A stretch of DNA of 64,000 nucleotides. Origin: Natrarchaeobius chitinivorans (GTDB lineage Archaea > Halobacteriota > Halobacteria > Halobacteriales > Natrialbaceae). Position numbers and translations under genes: made by a program. The number at the start of each line of letters is the position of its first letter. The first letter of the stretch is position 1. Location of the stretch: the NCBI RefSeq assembly GCF_003841505.1, contig NZ_REGA01000009.1:62001-126000 (forward strand), written 5' to 3'. The notes beneath the pieces were generated by a model. It ran no database searches and was not told the DNA's origin. It saw nothing but the letters and a program-made list of their open reading frames with translations. Positions 40,103-48,035 of this stretch are shown piece by piece.

Positions 40103-41224
40103 ATGACCGTCATCGAGTCCGTTCACGCGGACCACGGAGCGACGTTCGGCGAGCGCGGCGGCCGAACGATCGTCGAGCACTACGGCCGGCCGGACCGAAC
40201 CCACCGCGCGGTGCGAAACGGCGTCGGACTGATCGAACTCGTCTACGGCGTTATCGTCGTCGAGGGCGAGGATCGACTCGAGTACGTCGACAACGTCGTC
40301 TCCAACCGGGTTCCCGACGAGGACGGGCAGGGGTGTTACGCACTCGTCTTGGATCCACAGGGAGGTATCGAGGTCGAACTCTACGTCTACAACGCCGGCG
40401 AGCGGCTGTTGCTTTTCGTGCCGCCCGAGAAAGCCGAGGCGCTCGCCGCGGACTGGGCCGAGAAGGTGTTCATTCAGGACGTCGACATCCGGACCGCGAC
40501 CGACGAGTACGCGATCTTTGGCGTTCACGGCCCGCAGGCGACCGAGAAGGTCGCGAGCGTCCTGAACGGTGCCCCGTCCCCGGACGACCGCCTCTCGTTC
40601 GTTCGCGGAACGATGGGCGATTCGGGGGTAACCGTCGCTCGAACCGACGCGATCACCGGCGAGGAGAGTTACGACGTGATCTGCGGGGTCGACGACGCCG
40701 AGGCCGTCTACGACGTCCTGTTGAACCAGGGACTGAACGCGGCTCCCTTCGGCTACCGGACCCTCGAGAGCCTCTCGCTCGAGGCCGGTTCGCCGCTTTT
40801 CGCGACCGAACTCGAGGGCAGGATTCCGAACGTTCTCGGGCTCCGGATCGCACTCGACTTCGAGAAAGGGTGTTACGTCGGCCAGGAGGTCGTTTCACGC
40901 GTCGAGAACCGCGGCCGACCGAGCAAACGGCTCGTGGGGCTGACCCTCGAGTCCGGCGGCGAAGACGACGGCGAGGCGCCTAACCAGCGGATTCCCGAAC
41001 CGGGTGCGGCGGTCTTCGACGGCGACTCGACTATCGGGGAAATCACGCGTGCGGGGGCGAGCGAACTGCTGGGGGAGGGCATCGCGCTGGCGGTCGTCGA
41101 CTACGGCTCCGAGAGCGAGCGGGTGACGGTCCGCGTCGAGGGCGAGGACGTTCCGGCCGTGCGGACGGAACTCCCGTTCGTGGAGGGGTCGGACCGATCG
41201 GATCGGCTTCCGGTTTACGAGTGA
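40103..41224 (+). CDS. YgfZ/GcvT-like folate-binding aminomethyltransferase family protein
   Basis: A 373-residue protein of the GcvT/YgfZ superfamily. The YgfZ signature KGCYVGQEVV is present, with its Cys. N-terminal GvgLIELVYGVIVVEGEDRL is degenerate relative to true GcvT, in which folate catalysis depends on a conserved Asp. A role in folate-dependent Fe-S cluster maintenance or glycine/sarcosine-type metabolism is possible. The ATG is at 40103. The protein is complete and of normal length for the family. Confidence 0.85.
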   Translation: MTVIESVHADHGATFGERGGRTIVEHYGRPDRTHRAVRNGVGLIELVYGVIVVEGEDRLEYVDNVVSNRVPDEDGQGCYALVLDPQGGIEVELYVYNAGERLLLFVPPEKAEALAADWAEKVFIQDVDIRTATDEYAIFGVHGPQATEKVASVLNGAPSPDDRLSFVRGTMGDSGVTVARTDAITGEESYDVICGVDDAEAVYDVLLNQGLNAAPFGYRTLESLSLEAGSPLFATELEGRIPNVLGLRIALDFEKGCYVGQEVVSRVENRGRPSKRLVGLTLESGGEDDGEAPNQRIPEPGAAVFDGDSTIGEITRAGASELLGEGIALAVVDYGSESERVTVRVEGEDVPAVRTELPFVEGSDRSDRLPVYE

Positions 41225-41281
41225 GCCGGTTACACAGCGCATCTCTCACGGATTCGAACTCACGCTTGGACGTCGAGTCGG

Positions 41282-41788
41282 TCATCGGATGGCCTCGTTC
41301 GGGAGGTGCGGGACGCCATCTCCCCACGTCAGTGTGTTGAGAATCTCCACGAAACCGTCGATCCGTCGGTCGAGCACGTTTAACGGGTGTACATCGAGAA
41401 ACTCGGCTTCCGATCGCTGTACAGTCTCACCTCGATAATCGATCTGGAAGTGACACTCACCGAGGTCCATGTGCGTTTCGTCCTGGTGCCACCCGACCAT
41501 GAGGTCACGGTCCGACTCGACCCACTGAATCACGTAGAAGTCGTAGGAGTGTGTCTGGGGAAAATCAAACGAGATCTGCAACTCCGCTTCATCGGCGGGA
41601 TGGGACCTGCGGAGAAACTCGTTCGGCGTGATCGTCGCTCGGACTCCCACTTTGTTCCCGGTAGACGTCTGATACCACACCTGCTCAACCGGGGAGTCCT
41701 CTTTCGGAGCCTGTGTCTGGAGCCGATTATGAATTCGGGTGAGAAGCGTACGTTTATCGAGATTTGCGCGATTGGCGAGAAAGATCAT
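41282..41788 (-). CDS. Protein of unknown function paired with an HTH gene
   Basis: A 168-residue soluble protein. Recognisable segments are ANLDKRTLLTRIHNRLQTQA, EQVWYQTSTGNKVGVRATIT, SYDFYVIQWVESDRDLMVGW and HQDETHMDLGECHFQIDYRG. It is mixed alpha/beta with a His-rich middle. The gene starts 9 bp after the stop of the upstream HTH gene on the same strand, so the two form a module. The pairing recalls toxin-antitoxin or stress modules in haloarchaeal accessory regions, but no known toxin fold is evident. Confidence 0.65.
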   Translation of the reverse strand: MIFLANRANLDKRTLLTRIHNRLQTQAPKEDSPVEQVWYQTSTGNKVGVRATITPNEFLRRSHPADEAELQISFDFPQTHSYDFYVIQWVESDRDLMVGWHQDETHMDLGECHFQIDYRGETVQRSEAEFLDVHPLNVLDRRIDGFVEILNTLTWGDGVPHLPNEAIR

Positions 41789-41797
41789 CAGCCCGGC

Positions 41798-42361
41798 TTA
41801 CTGAGAGAGTGGGACCGACGAGTTCGATGAGTCGTTCTGGCCCGGGTAGAGTTCTCGTGCGTCGTCGTAGAGTTCCAGCGCGTGTTTCAACAGGCGCTTG
41901 TTGTCTTCATAGCGTTCCCACTGCCGCAACACGCGGTTGCGGTCCCGAATGGCATCGCTGTCGAGTTCGTCGTCGGTGAGTGTCGATTCCAACTCCTCCC
42001 GGGAGTCGACGGTGAATTCGCGCTTCCACTCGTCGATTTCGGCCTGGATGGACGCGATTTCCTCTCTGAGTTCCGCCCGCGTGTGGTCGTTGATCAACTC
42101 GGTTACTTCGCTGAAGTACCGAAGCTGGTAGTTCGGAGCGTACTTCGTATTCCCCGCGTCGCCTTCGACAGCCTGGACCTGCTCGAATTCGACGAGCATC
42201 TCCAACTCGTCTTTCGCGGTTTGCCACGACGACACCTGTGCCTGTTCACGTACCCATTCGACGGAACGAGGTCCCGTGAGCGTCGTAGCGATTTCTCTGA
42301 CGCGCTCTCGGGCAGAGAGGTCATCAGTCCACGAGCCGAGGCCACGACCAGTCATACTCAC
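41798..42361 (-). CDS. HTH and coiled-coil protein of unknown function (DUF7342-like)
   Basis: A 187-residue protein. The N-terminal winged HTH (SARERVREIATTLTGPRSVE, VREQAQVSSWQTAKDELEML) is followed by long charged helices (ELREEIASIQAEIDEWKREF, RVLRQWERYEDNKRLLKHAL) that should form a coiled coil. It resembles haloarchaeal HTH proteins found beside an unknown partner. With the next gene (41282-41788) it probably forms an autoregulated pair. The Ser/Asn-rich end (DSSNSSVPLSQ) is disordered. The start ATG is at 42361. Confidence 0.7.
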   Translation of the reverse strand: MSMTGRGLGSWTDDLSARERVREIATTLTGPRSVEWVREQAQVSSWQTAKDELEMLVEFEQVQAVEGDAGNTKYAPNYQLRYFSEVTELINDHTRAELREEIASIQAEIDEWKREFTVDSREELESTLTDDELDSDAIRDRNRVLRQWERYEDNKRLLKHALELYDDARELYPGQNDSSNSSVPLSQ

Positions 42362-42480
42362 GGATACACTGTCTGCTCTATTATTTCTTTGGATGGCTCA
42401 CACATATGCGAGACCTGTAGCCAATATATCCGCTACGCCCTGTATGCTGTTCCATCACGCATTATCGAACCCGCGGTGGC

Positions 42481-43878
42481 TCACTCGATTTCGTTGGTCC
42501 CTTCGGGTGGCTCTTCGTCGCCCTCGTTGTCTCCCGCGGGCGGCTCCTCGAGTTTGTGCAGACGAGCCTTCATGATGCGCGTGTTCTCGACGGTTTCGAC
42601 GGTGATTCGGACGCCGTCGTAGGTGATCTCCTCACCCTCCTCGACGAGACGGCCAGCGCGGTTGAAGATGAAGCCCGCGATGGTTTCGAACTCCTCGCCT
42701 TCGGGGAGGTCGATCTCGAGGGCCTCGTTGACGTCTTCGATGTTGACTTCGCCGCGGACGATGACGGTCCGCTCGTCCAGTTGCTCGACCGGCTCTTCTT
42801 CGCCGGATTTGAGGATTTCACCGACGATCTCTTCGATCATGTCCTCGACCGTCACCAGCCCCTCGGTGGTGCCGAACTCGTCGATGACGATCGCCATGTG
42901 CATCCGGTTTTCACGCATCTCGGTCAGCAGTTCGTCGATGTTTTTCGACTCCGGAACGTGCAGCGTCGGCTGGATGAGATCCGATAGCTCGAGGGCTTCG
43001 GTTTCGGTTTCGCCGTAGTTGAGATCGCGCACGAGGTCGCGGATGTGAACGACGCCCTGGACGTTGTCGAGACTCCCCTCGTAGACCGGAATCCGGGCGT
43101 GACCGCTCTGGATACAGGTTTCGATCGCTTCGTCGATTCCCGCGTCCTTCGGAACCGCCGTCATGTCGAGTCTCGGCGTCATAACCTCCTTGACGATCGT
43201 GTTGTTGAACCGAAAGATGCGGGTGAGCATCTCGTGTTCTTCTTCTTCCAGGACGCCCTCGCGCTCGCCGGATTCGATCATCTCCTGAATCTCGTCTCTG
43301 GTGACGTAGGGCGATTCGATCGCGCCGGTCGATCCCGTCAGCTTGTTCACTTGCCGGGTGAGGTAGTCGAAGAGGACGATCAGCGGGAACAGGAGGTACT
43401 CGGTGCCTTTGAGCGGCTTCGAGATCCGGATCGCCCACGACTCCGTATTCTCGACCGCGTAGGATTTGGGGACGCTTTCCCCGAAGAGGAGGACGATCGC
43501 CGTGATACCGAACGTCGCGAGGATCACGCCGAGGAGGCCGCCGAAGTGTATCGAAAGGACGGCGGTCGCGATCGACGACATCGCGATGTTGACGATGTTG
43601 TTCCCGACGAGGATCGTCACGAGCAACCGATGGGGATCGTCCTTTAACTCCTTGACCAGCTCCGACCCCTCGATTCCCTCCTCGACCATCCCCTCGAGGC
43701 GGTGTTTGGGTAGGTTGAACATCGCGATCTCCGACGAGGAGAAGAACCCGGAGAGGGCGATGAGCACCGCCACGGCTACGACGCCGAAGATCGTCACCGT
43801 CGATTCCTCGATTTCGAGTCCGACGACGGGGACCTCGTATGCGGCGAGCACCAACTCGACGGGAAGCGAAAACGCCAT
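42481..43878 (-). CDS. CorC/HlyC-type membrane protein (DUF21-CBS-transporter-associated)
   Basis: A 465-residue membrane protein. The N-terminal DUF21/CNNM domain has about four transmembrane helices with the motif SGFFSSSEIAMFNLPKHRLE. Two CBS domains follow (EVMTPRLDMTAVPKDAGID, ARIPVYEGSLDNVQGVVHIR; then MHMAIVIDEFGTTEGLVTVE). A C-terminal CorC_HlyC domain ends the protein. The family is associated with Mg2+ or Co2+ transport or efflux and membrane stress; 'hemolysin' is a legacy name. The start ATG is at 43878. Confidence 0.9.
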   Translation of the reverse strand: MAFSLPVELVLAAYEVPVVGLEIEESTVTIFGVVAVAVLIALSGFFSSSEIAMFNLPKHRLEGMVEEGIEGSELVKELKDDPHRLLVTILVGNNIVNIAMSSIATAVLSIHFGGLLGVILATFGITAIVLLFGESVPKSYAVENTESWAIRISKPLKGTEYLLFPLIVLFDYLTRQVNKLTGSTGAIESPYVTRDEIQEMIESGEREGVLEEEEHEMLTRIFRFNNTIVKEVMTPRLDMTAVPKDAGIDEAIETCIQSGHARIPVYEGSLDNVQGVVHIRDLVRDLNYGETETEALELSDLIQPTLHVPESKNIDELLTEMRENRMHMAIVIDEFGTTEGLVTVEDMIEEIVGEILKSGEEEPVEQLDERTVIVRGEVNIEDVNEALEIDLPEGEEFETIAGFIFNRAGRLVEEGEEITYDGVRITVETVENTRIMKARLHKLEEPPAGDNEGDEEPPEGTNEIE

Positions 43879-43973
43879 CGATGGTGGGGGTTGTGTCCGA
43901 ATCGGTTAACCGTTTACCATTCTACCCGCGATTTGCGGGTGACGATACGTTTACCCGGTCGTTTCCCGAACGA

Positions 43974-44297
43974 ATGACTATGAGCGAACGCTCCGGCCCG
44001 CCGATCACCTTCTATCGGCTCCAGGGCTGTCCGTACTGCGAACGAGTCACCCGAGCACTCGACGAGTACGACCTCGAGTACCGATCGCGGTTCGTCGAAC
44101 CGATGCACTCGGACCGGGACGTCGTCAAACGCGTCGCCGGCGTCCGAACCGTCCCGGTCGTCGTCGACGAAACGACGGGCGTCACGATGGCAGAAAGCGC
44201 CAACATCGTCGACTACCTCGAGTCGACATACGGCGAGAACGGGCGGCTGGAATCGGCGGCACGTGAGCCGGAATCGACGGCGGAGGGTGACGACTGA
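43974..44297 (+). CDS. Glutaredoxin-like protein
   Basis: A 107-residue thioredoxin-fold protein with the redox motif CPYC (Cys19 and Cys22) in FYRLQGCPYCERVTRALDEY. The cis-Pro loop VRTVPVVVDE and the C-terminal ESANIVDYLESTYGENG, like a GST-type N-terminal domain, follow. The C-terminal 20 residues are acidic. It starts at ATG 43974; an in-frame ATG two codons downstream is also possible. Its TGA overlaps the ATG of the redoxin-like gene by one base. The pair may work together in thiol redox balance, although the partner lacks Cys. Confidence 0.85.
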   Translation: MTMSERSGPPITFYRLQGCPYCERVTRALDEYDLEYRSRFVEPMHSDRDVVKRVAGVRTVPVVVDETTGVTMAESANIVDYLESTYGENGRLESAAREPESTAEGDD

Positions 44298-44818
44298 TGC
44301 CGGAGTTCGACGTCGTCGACCTCGGCCCGGCGGATCATCCAGAACCGGGCGACCGCGCCCCCGACTTCACCCGTCCGCTCGTCACCGCCGAGTTCTGGGA
44401 AGACCGGTCCCTGTCGGAACTCGTCGCCGAGTCCGGCGATACCGATCCGACGATTCTGGTTTTCTTCCCGATGGCCGGCTCGTTTCTCGCGACGTACGTC
44501 CTGGACGAACTCGCCGACCGCGGCTGGGACAGGCGGGCGGCTCACGTCGTCGGAGTCACGGCCGCGAACCCCTACGGCGTCAAAGGACTCCTCGAGGACG
44601 GCGAGTATCCGTTCTCGCTGTTTTCGGATCCGGCGAACGACGTCGCGGCGTCCTACGGTATCGCCCACGACCTCGACGGGATGGCCGGCGTCGGCGAACC
44701 TCGACTCGCCTTTTTCGCTCTCGACCCCGATCTGACGGTCGAGGCGGCCTGGGTCGCCGCCGAGTGGCCGGAGTTTCCCGACTACGACGACCTCGAGGAA
44801 CGGCTCGGACTCGAGTAG
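44297..44818 (+). CDS. Cys-less redoxin/peroxiredoxin-fold protein
   Basis: A 173-residue AhpC/TSA-type thioredoxin-fold protein: PEPGDRAPDFTRPLVTAEFW, ILVFFPMAGSFLATYVLDEL, FSLFSDPANDVAASYGIAHD, PRLAFFALDPDLTVEAAWVA. In peroxiredoxins the position after FFP holds the peroxidatic Cys, but here the segment MAGSFLA has none. The whole protein contains no Cys at all. It cannot act as a classic peroxiredoxin and may be a scaffold or binding partner of the upstream glutaredoxin, with which it overlaps by one base. Confidence 0.8.
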   Translation: MPEFDVVDLGPADHPEPGDRAPDFTRPLVTAEFWEDRSLSELVAESGDTDPTILVFFPMAGSFLATYVLDELADRGWDRRAAHVVGVTAANPYGVKGLLEDGEYPFSLFSDPANDVAASYGIAHDLDGMAGVGEPRLAFFALDPDLTVEAAWVAAEWPEFPDYDDLEERLGLE

Positions 44819-44899
44819 TTCTCGCGTTCGACGACGCCCCGAGAGCGGAGTCGGATCGGGACACGCTCGCCTCCGGCCGGTCGTCGGAACCGTCCCGTC

Positions 44900-44983
44900 T
44901 CGTACGGTCTGCTAGGAGTCTGTACCGGCCGATCGCACAGCGGTGGGCGATCGGCCGGCAATCAGTCGTAGCAGATCGTTTCA
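44900..44983 (-). repeat. Family C element, copy 5
   Basis: An 84-bp element with slightly diverged ends (TCGTACGG at the left, CGTTTCA at the right). TCA at 44981-44983 is the TGA stop of the minus-strand lipoprotein gene. The central part (GGCCGATCGCACAGCGGTGG) resembles copy 3. Confidence 0.8.
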
Positions 44984-45544
44984 GAACCCGCCGACCGGCT
45001 CGAACGTTCCGTCGGAGTCGAACGTCTGCGTGCCGTCCTGACCGTTCGTAAACGTCACGCGCACCGTCTCGGGTTCCCACGAGGAGTCGACGCGAACCAG
45101 TCGTGACTGGGGTGCCCAGTCGTCGGTCATCCCTCGCCTGCGGATACAGATGTAACAGTGGACGCGGTCGTCCTCGCGGACGACGTGCGTGACCCGCGCG
45201 TCGCTCGATTGCCCCGACGAACCGACGATGATGCCGACGACGAACGCCTCCTCGAACGCGGTCTCCTCGAGAACGGCCCGGTCTTCGTCCACCAGTTCCG
45301 CGTCGGTCTCGGCCGCGAACTCCTCGGGCGGTTCGAACCGGGAGACGTGGGCCGGTTGCGTCGCGAGCGCGGCGTCTTCCTGCCCGACCCACCTGCTGAT
45401 CGATCGGAGTCGGTCGGTCTCGAACTCGAGGCGATCGGCGCGAAGCGACGGCCGGGAACAGATCGTCGGCAAGCCAGCCGCACAGCCGGCGAGCGTCGTC
45501 GTCCCGACCGTCGCGAGGAGGGCGCGGCGGCGCATACCCCTCAT
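44981..45544 (-). CDS. Putative Tat lipoprotein of unknown function
   Basis: A 187-residue protein whose N-terminus RRRALLATVGTTTLAGCAAG has a twin-arginine motif and a lipobox Cys, so it should be exported by Tat and lipid-anchored. The mature domain contains SRWVGQEDAALATQPAHVSR and a beta-rich end (RVTFTNGQDGTQTFDSDGTF). Two ATG codons three residues apart (45544 and 45535) are possible starts. It is divergent from the tsaC-like gene. The stop is provided by a family C repeat. The function is unknown. Confidence 0.65.
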   Translation of the reverse strand: MRGMRRRALLATVGTTTLAGCAAGLPTICSRPSLRADRLEFETDRLRSISRWVGQEDAALATQPAHVSRFEPPEEFAAETDAELVDEDRAVLEETAFEEAFVVGIIVGSSGQSSDARVTHVVREDDRVHCYICIRRRGMTDDWAPQSRLVRVDSSWEPETVRVTFTNGQDGTQTFDSDGTFEPVGGF

Positions 45545-45661
45545 GTCGTCGGGAACCAGTAAGTGTCTTGCCGTGTCGGACACCGCAACGCGTTCCATCC
45601 TTCGCCCGAGCACCTCGGTCGTGACGGTACGTTTTTGCCCGCGACGCGAGGACGCGTAGAC

Positions 45662-46255
45662 ATGCAACCGGACGACCTCGATCGAGCCGCGACGGCCATC
45701 CGCGAGGGAGGGCTCGTGGTCTACCCGACGGAGACCGTTTACGGCCTCGGCGCGGACGCGCTCGAGGCCGACGCGGTCGAACGGGTGTTCGCAGTCAAAG
45801 GCCGGGATCGAGCGAAACCCATCTCGCTCGCCGTCCCCCGGTTCGGGGCGGCGCTCGAGGCGGGGTACGTCGACGCGACCGACCGCGAGCGGGCGTTCGC
45901 CGACGCCTTCCTCCCTGGCCCCGTCACCCTCCTCTGTAAGCGCCGGGAGGTCGTCCCCGACGTCCTCACCGCGGCCCGCGATCGCGTCGGAATCCGCGTT
46001 CCCGACTGCGAGCCCGCCCTCGCGTTGCTCGAGCGTGCCGACCGGCCGATCACGGCGACCAGCGCGAACCGAAGCGGCGAACCAAGCGCTCGCCGAGTCG
46101 CGGAGGTCACCGAGTCGGTTCGCGACGCGGCCGTGGTCCTCGACGGCGGGGAAACGCCGGGAACCGAGAGCACCGTCGTCGACCTCTCGACGGAGACGAT
46201 CCACCGCCGCGGCGCGCTGGCCGACGAAATCGAGGCGTGGATCGACGCACGCTGA
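45662..46255 (+). CDS. L-threonylcarbamoyladenylate synthase (TsaC/Sua5/YrdC family)
   Basis: A 197-residue YrdC-domain protein that makes the threonylcarbamoyl-AMP precursor of t6A37 in ANN-decoding tRNAs. Signature segments are GLVVYPTETVYGLGADALEA, VFAVKGRDRAKPISLAVPRF, LPGPVTLLCKRREVVPDVLT and TATSANRSGEPSA, with ESTVVDLS near the end. There is no C-terminal Sua5 domain, so it is the short TsaC type. The ATG at 45662 is a good start. Confidence 0.93.
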   Translation: MQPDDLDRAATAIREGGLVVYPTETVYGLGADALEADAVERVFAVKGRDRAKPISLAVPRFGAALEAGYVDATDRERAFADAFLPGPVTLLCKRREVVPDVLTAARDRVGIRVPDCEPALALLERADRPITATSANRSGEPSARRVAEVTESVRDAAVVLDGGETPGTESTVVDLSTETIHRRGALADEIEAWIDAR

Positions 46256-46509
46256 TCCGCCGCCCGCTTCGAGCCCGTCTCCCCCTCGAGCTTCCGAATT
46301 TCGTCCCTATTTCTCGCGTTCCCGCGTTTCCCGCTCGTCGTACGCAGAATCGCGGGGAGCGCAGGCGGCGACACCGACACCTCCCGCGATCACGAGTACA
46401 CGGACCGGGACGAGATCGAAGCGTTCGCCCTCGAGTTCCTCGCAGAAGCGATCGAGCGAAATCCCGTCCGGGGGTAGTCTTTTCCGCGCAGGCGGGGAAG
46501 GGACGTCCG
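46256..46509. other. 254-bp gap with no supported gene
   Basis: The stretch separates the tsaC-like gene from a membrane protein gene. A minus-strand frame with a hydrophobic segment exists but lacks recognisable features. The last bases probably hold the promoter of the downstream gene. Confidence 0.4.
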
Positions 46510-47208
46510 ATGAGTTCGTTCGAGACGCCACACGAGACCGGTCGCGGGTTCGGTATCTCGGGTCGCGAGGCCCGGATCATCGGCGGCGCGAGCGCGCTGA
46601 TGGCGATCAACGTGGCGCTGATGTACGTCTTCGTCTCGACGCCGCTGGCTGTCGTCAACGACTACCTGTTCGCCGCGCCGATCGTCGGCGTGCTCGTCTA
46701 CGGTGCGGCGATCATGGCCGGCGAGTTGATCGCCGAGCGGGGCGTGAAGGGAGGTGATGCGGGTATCGCCTTCGTCGGCGTCGCGCTGTTACAGTTCGCG
46801 TTCGGCACCTTCGGGGCCGGCGTCATTTCGCTCGCCCCGCCGGAGACTCACCTGACCATCCTCGGGGTGACGGCGATCGTCACCGCCGTCGTGACCGCGG
46901 TCATTTCGGGGTACGTCTACGCCCGCGCCGCGACGTTCGAACACTGGGGCCGGTTCGCCAACTTCGCGTTCCTCGGCGGCGTCGCGGCGATCGCGATCGG
47001 GACGTTCGTCCTGCAGATCCTGCTTTTCGTCGGCTTCGTCTTCATCTTCCTCGGCTTCTTGCTCCGGCTGGGGTACGAAATCTGGCAGGTCCGGGACAAG
47101 CGGGATGCCTCGGCGACCCTCCAGACGATCGGCGTCTACATCGCCGTCGCCGGTGTCTTCGTCCACATCCTGCAACTCGTGATGCGGTACGTCCTCTCGC
47201 GGGACTGA
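46510..47208 (+). CDS. Polytopic membrane protein of unknown function
   Basis: A 232-residue protein with a short polar N-terminus (MSSFETPHETGRGFGISGRE) and about seven hydrophobic segments, for example AINVALMYVFVSTPLAVVND, LTILGVTAIVTAVVTAVISG and FVLQILLFVGFVFIFLGFLL. Charged residues are confined to loops. It resembles haloarchaeal integral membrane proteins without an assigned role. The ATG is at 46510. The TGA stop (47206-47208) is the first triplet of a family C repeat in the same orientation. Confidence 0.75.
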   Translation: MSSFETPHETGRGFGISGREARIIGGASALMAINVALMYVFVSTPLAVVNDYLFAAPIVGVLVYGAAIMAGELIAERGVKGGDAGIAFVGVALLQFAFGTFGAGVISLAPPETHLTILGVTAIVTAVVTAVISGYVYARAATFEHWGRFANFAFLGGVAAIAIGTFVLQILLFVGFVFIFLGFLLRLGYEIWQVRDKRDASATLQTIGVYIAVAGVFVHILQLVMRYVLSRD

Positions 47209-47287
47209 TACGGATTGCCGTCACTGTGTACCTGAGACCGCGGGACAGCACCCGGTATTCGGTACTGACTGCCAGTAAACCGTATGA
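47206..47287 (+). repeat. Family C element, copy 6
   Basis: An 82-bp element in plus orientation, TGATACGGATTGCCGTCACT... to ...CCGTATGA. Its first TGA is the stop codon of the membrane protein gene. It lies 48 bp before the cupin gene. Confidence 0.85.
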
Positions 47288-47335
47288 CCCGCTTTTCGAC
47301 CAAACTGCTATCCGACGACGGATCGAACGCGGCGT

Positions 47336-47854
47336 ATGGAACGCGTCTCGATCGACGACCTCGAGGCCGAACCGGTCGATCCCGACGTCCACACCGACCG
47401 GCGCGACGTCGCCGAGCCGTTGAACGCCGACCACGTCGCCATCACGCGATACGTTCTCGAGCCCGGCGAACGATTCAGCGCCTCGATTCACGCACACGTA
47501 GACCAGGAGGAGGTGTTCCTCGTTCTCGAGGGGGAGGCGACGTTCGCGGTCCGATCGGGTGCCGACGGCAGTGAGGGAGCCGATTCCGACCGTCGCGAAC
47601 TCGTCGTCGGCGATAACGAGGCGATCCGATTCGCGCCGGGCGAGTTCCAGTCCGGGTGGAACGACGCCGAGGAGCGACTGGTTGCGCTGGCACTGGGCGC
47701 TCCCCGAGAGACGGACGAGATTCGGATTTCGAGCGTTCCGACCCTCGAGGACGGCGACGTCGAGTGTCCGGACTGCGGTCGCGGCGACATGCGGGTTTCG
47801 CCTGACGACACCTTCGAGTGTCCGGACTGTGGCGCTGTTCTCGACCTCGAGTGA
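47336..47854 (+). CDS. Cupin domain protein with C-terminal zinc ribbon
   Basis: A 172-residue protein. The cupin motif 1 HAHVDQEEVFLVLEGEATF provides two His and a Glu as likely metal ligands, and a second motif is in IRFAPGEFQSGWNDAEERLV. A zinc ribbon (VECPDCGRGDMRVSPDD, FECPDCGAVLDLE) closes the protein. Sensing or small-molecule binding is plausible. A 26-bp tandem duplication starts in the last codons and spans the TGA. The ATG is at 47336. Confidence 0.82.
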   Translation: MERVSIDDLEAEPVDPDVHTDRRDVAEPLNADHVAITRYVLEPGERFSASIHAHVDQEEVFLVLEGEATFAVRSGADGSEGADSDRRELVVGDNEAIRFAPGEFQSGWNDAEERLVALALGAPRETDEIRISSVPTLEDGDVECPDCGRGDMRVSPDDTFECPDCGAVLDLE

Positions 47855-47897
47855 ATCGACGTCGGTTCCGGCTCGAGTGAATTGATGTCGGTTTCGA
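47846..47897 (+). repeat. 26-bp tandem duplication spanning the cupin stop codon
   Basis: CTCGAGTGAATCGACGTCGG (start of unit 1, 47846-47871) recurs at 47872-47897 with four C/T or G/A differences. The first unit contains the TGA stop. More loosely related short repeats continue to about 48000. Confidence 0.75.
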
Positions 47898-48035
47898 CTC
47901 GACCGCTCGGACTGTGACGCTGTCTCCGAACTCGAGCGTTCGGACTCGACTTCGGCTCAGGCGTTCGGACTCGACTCCGGCCTGATCCGCATTACCTCGG
48001 AGAGGCTCGAGTACGCCCGCTGCCCGCGGCGACGA

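Noticed and set aside
46307-46531. A 74-codon minus-strand frame with a hydrophobic stretch (VLVIAGGVGVAACAPRD)
   Set aside because: It overlaps the start of the next plus-strand gene, and no family or clear start supports it.
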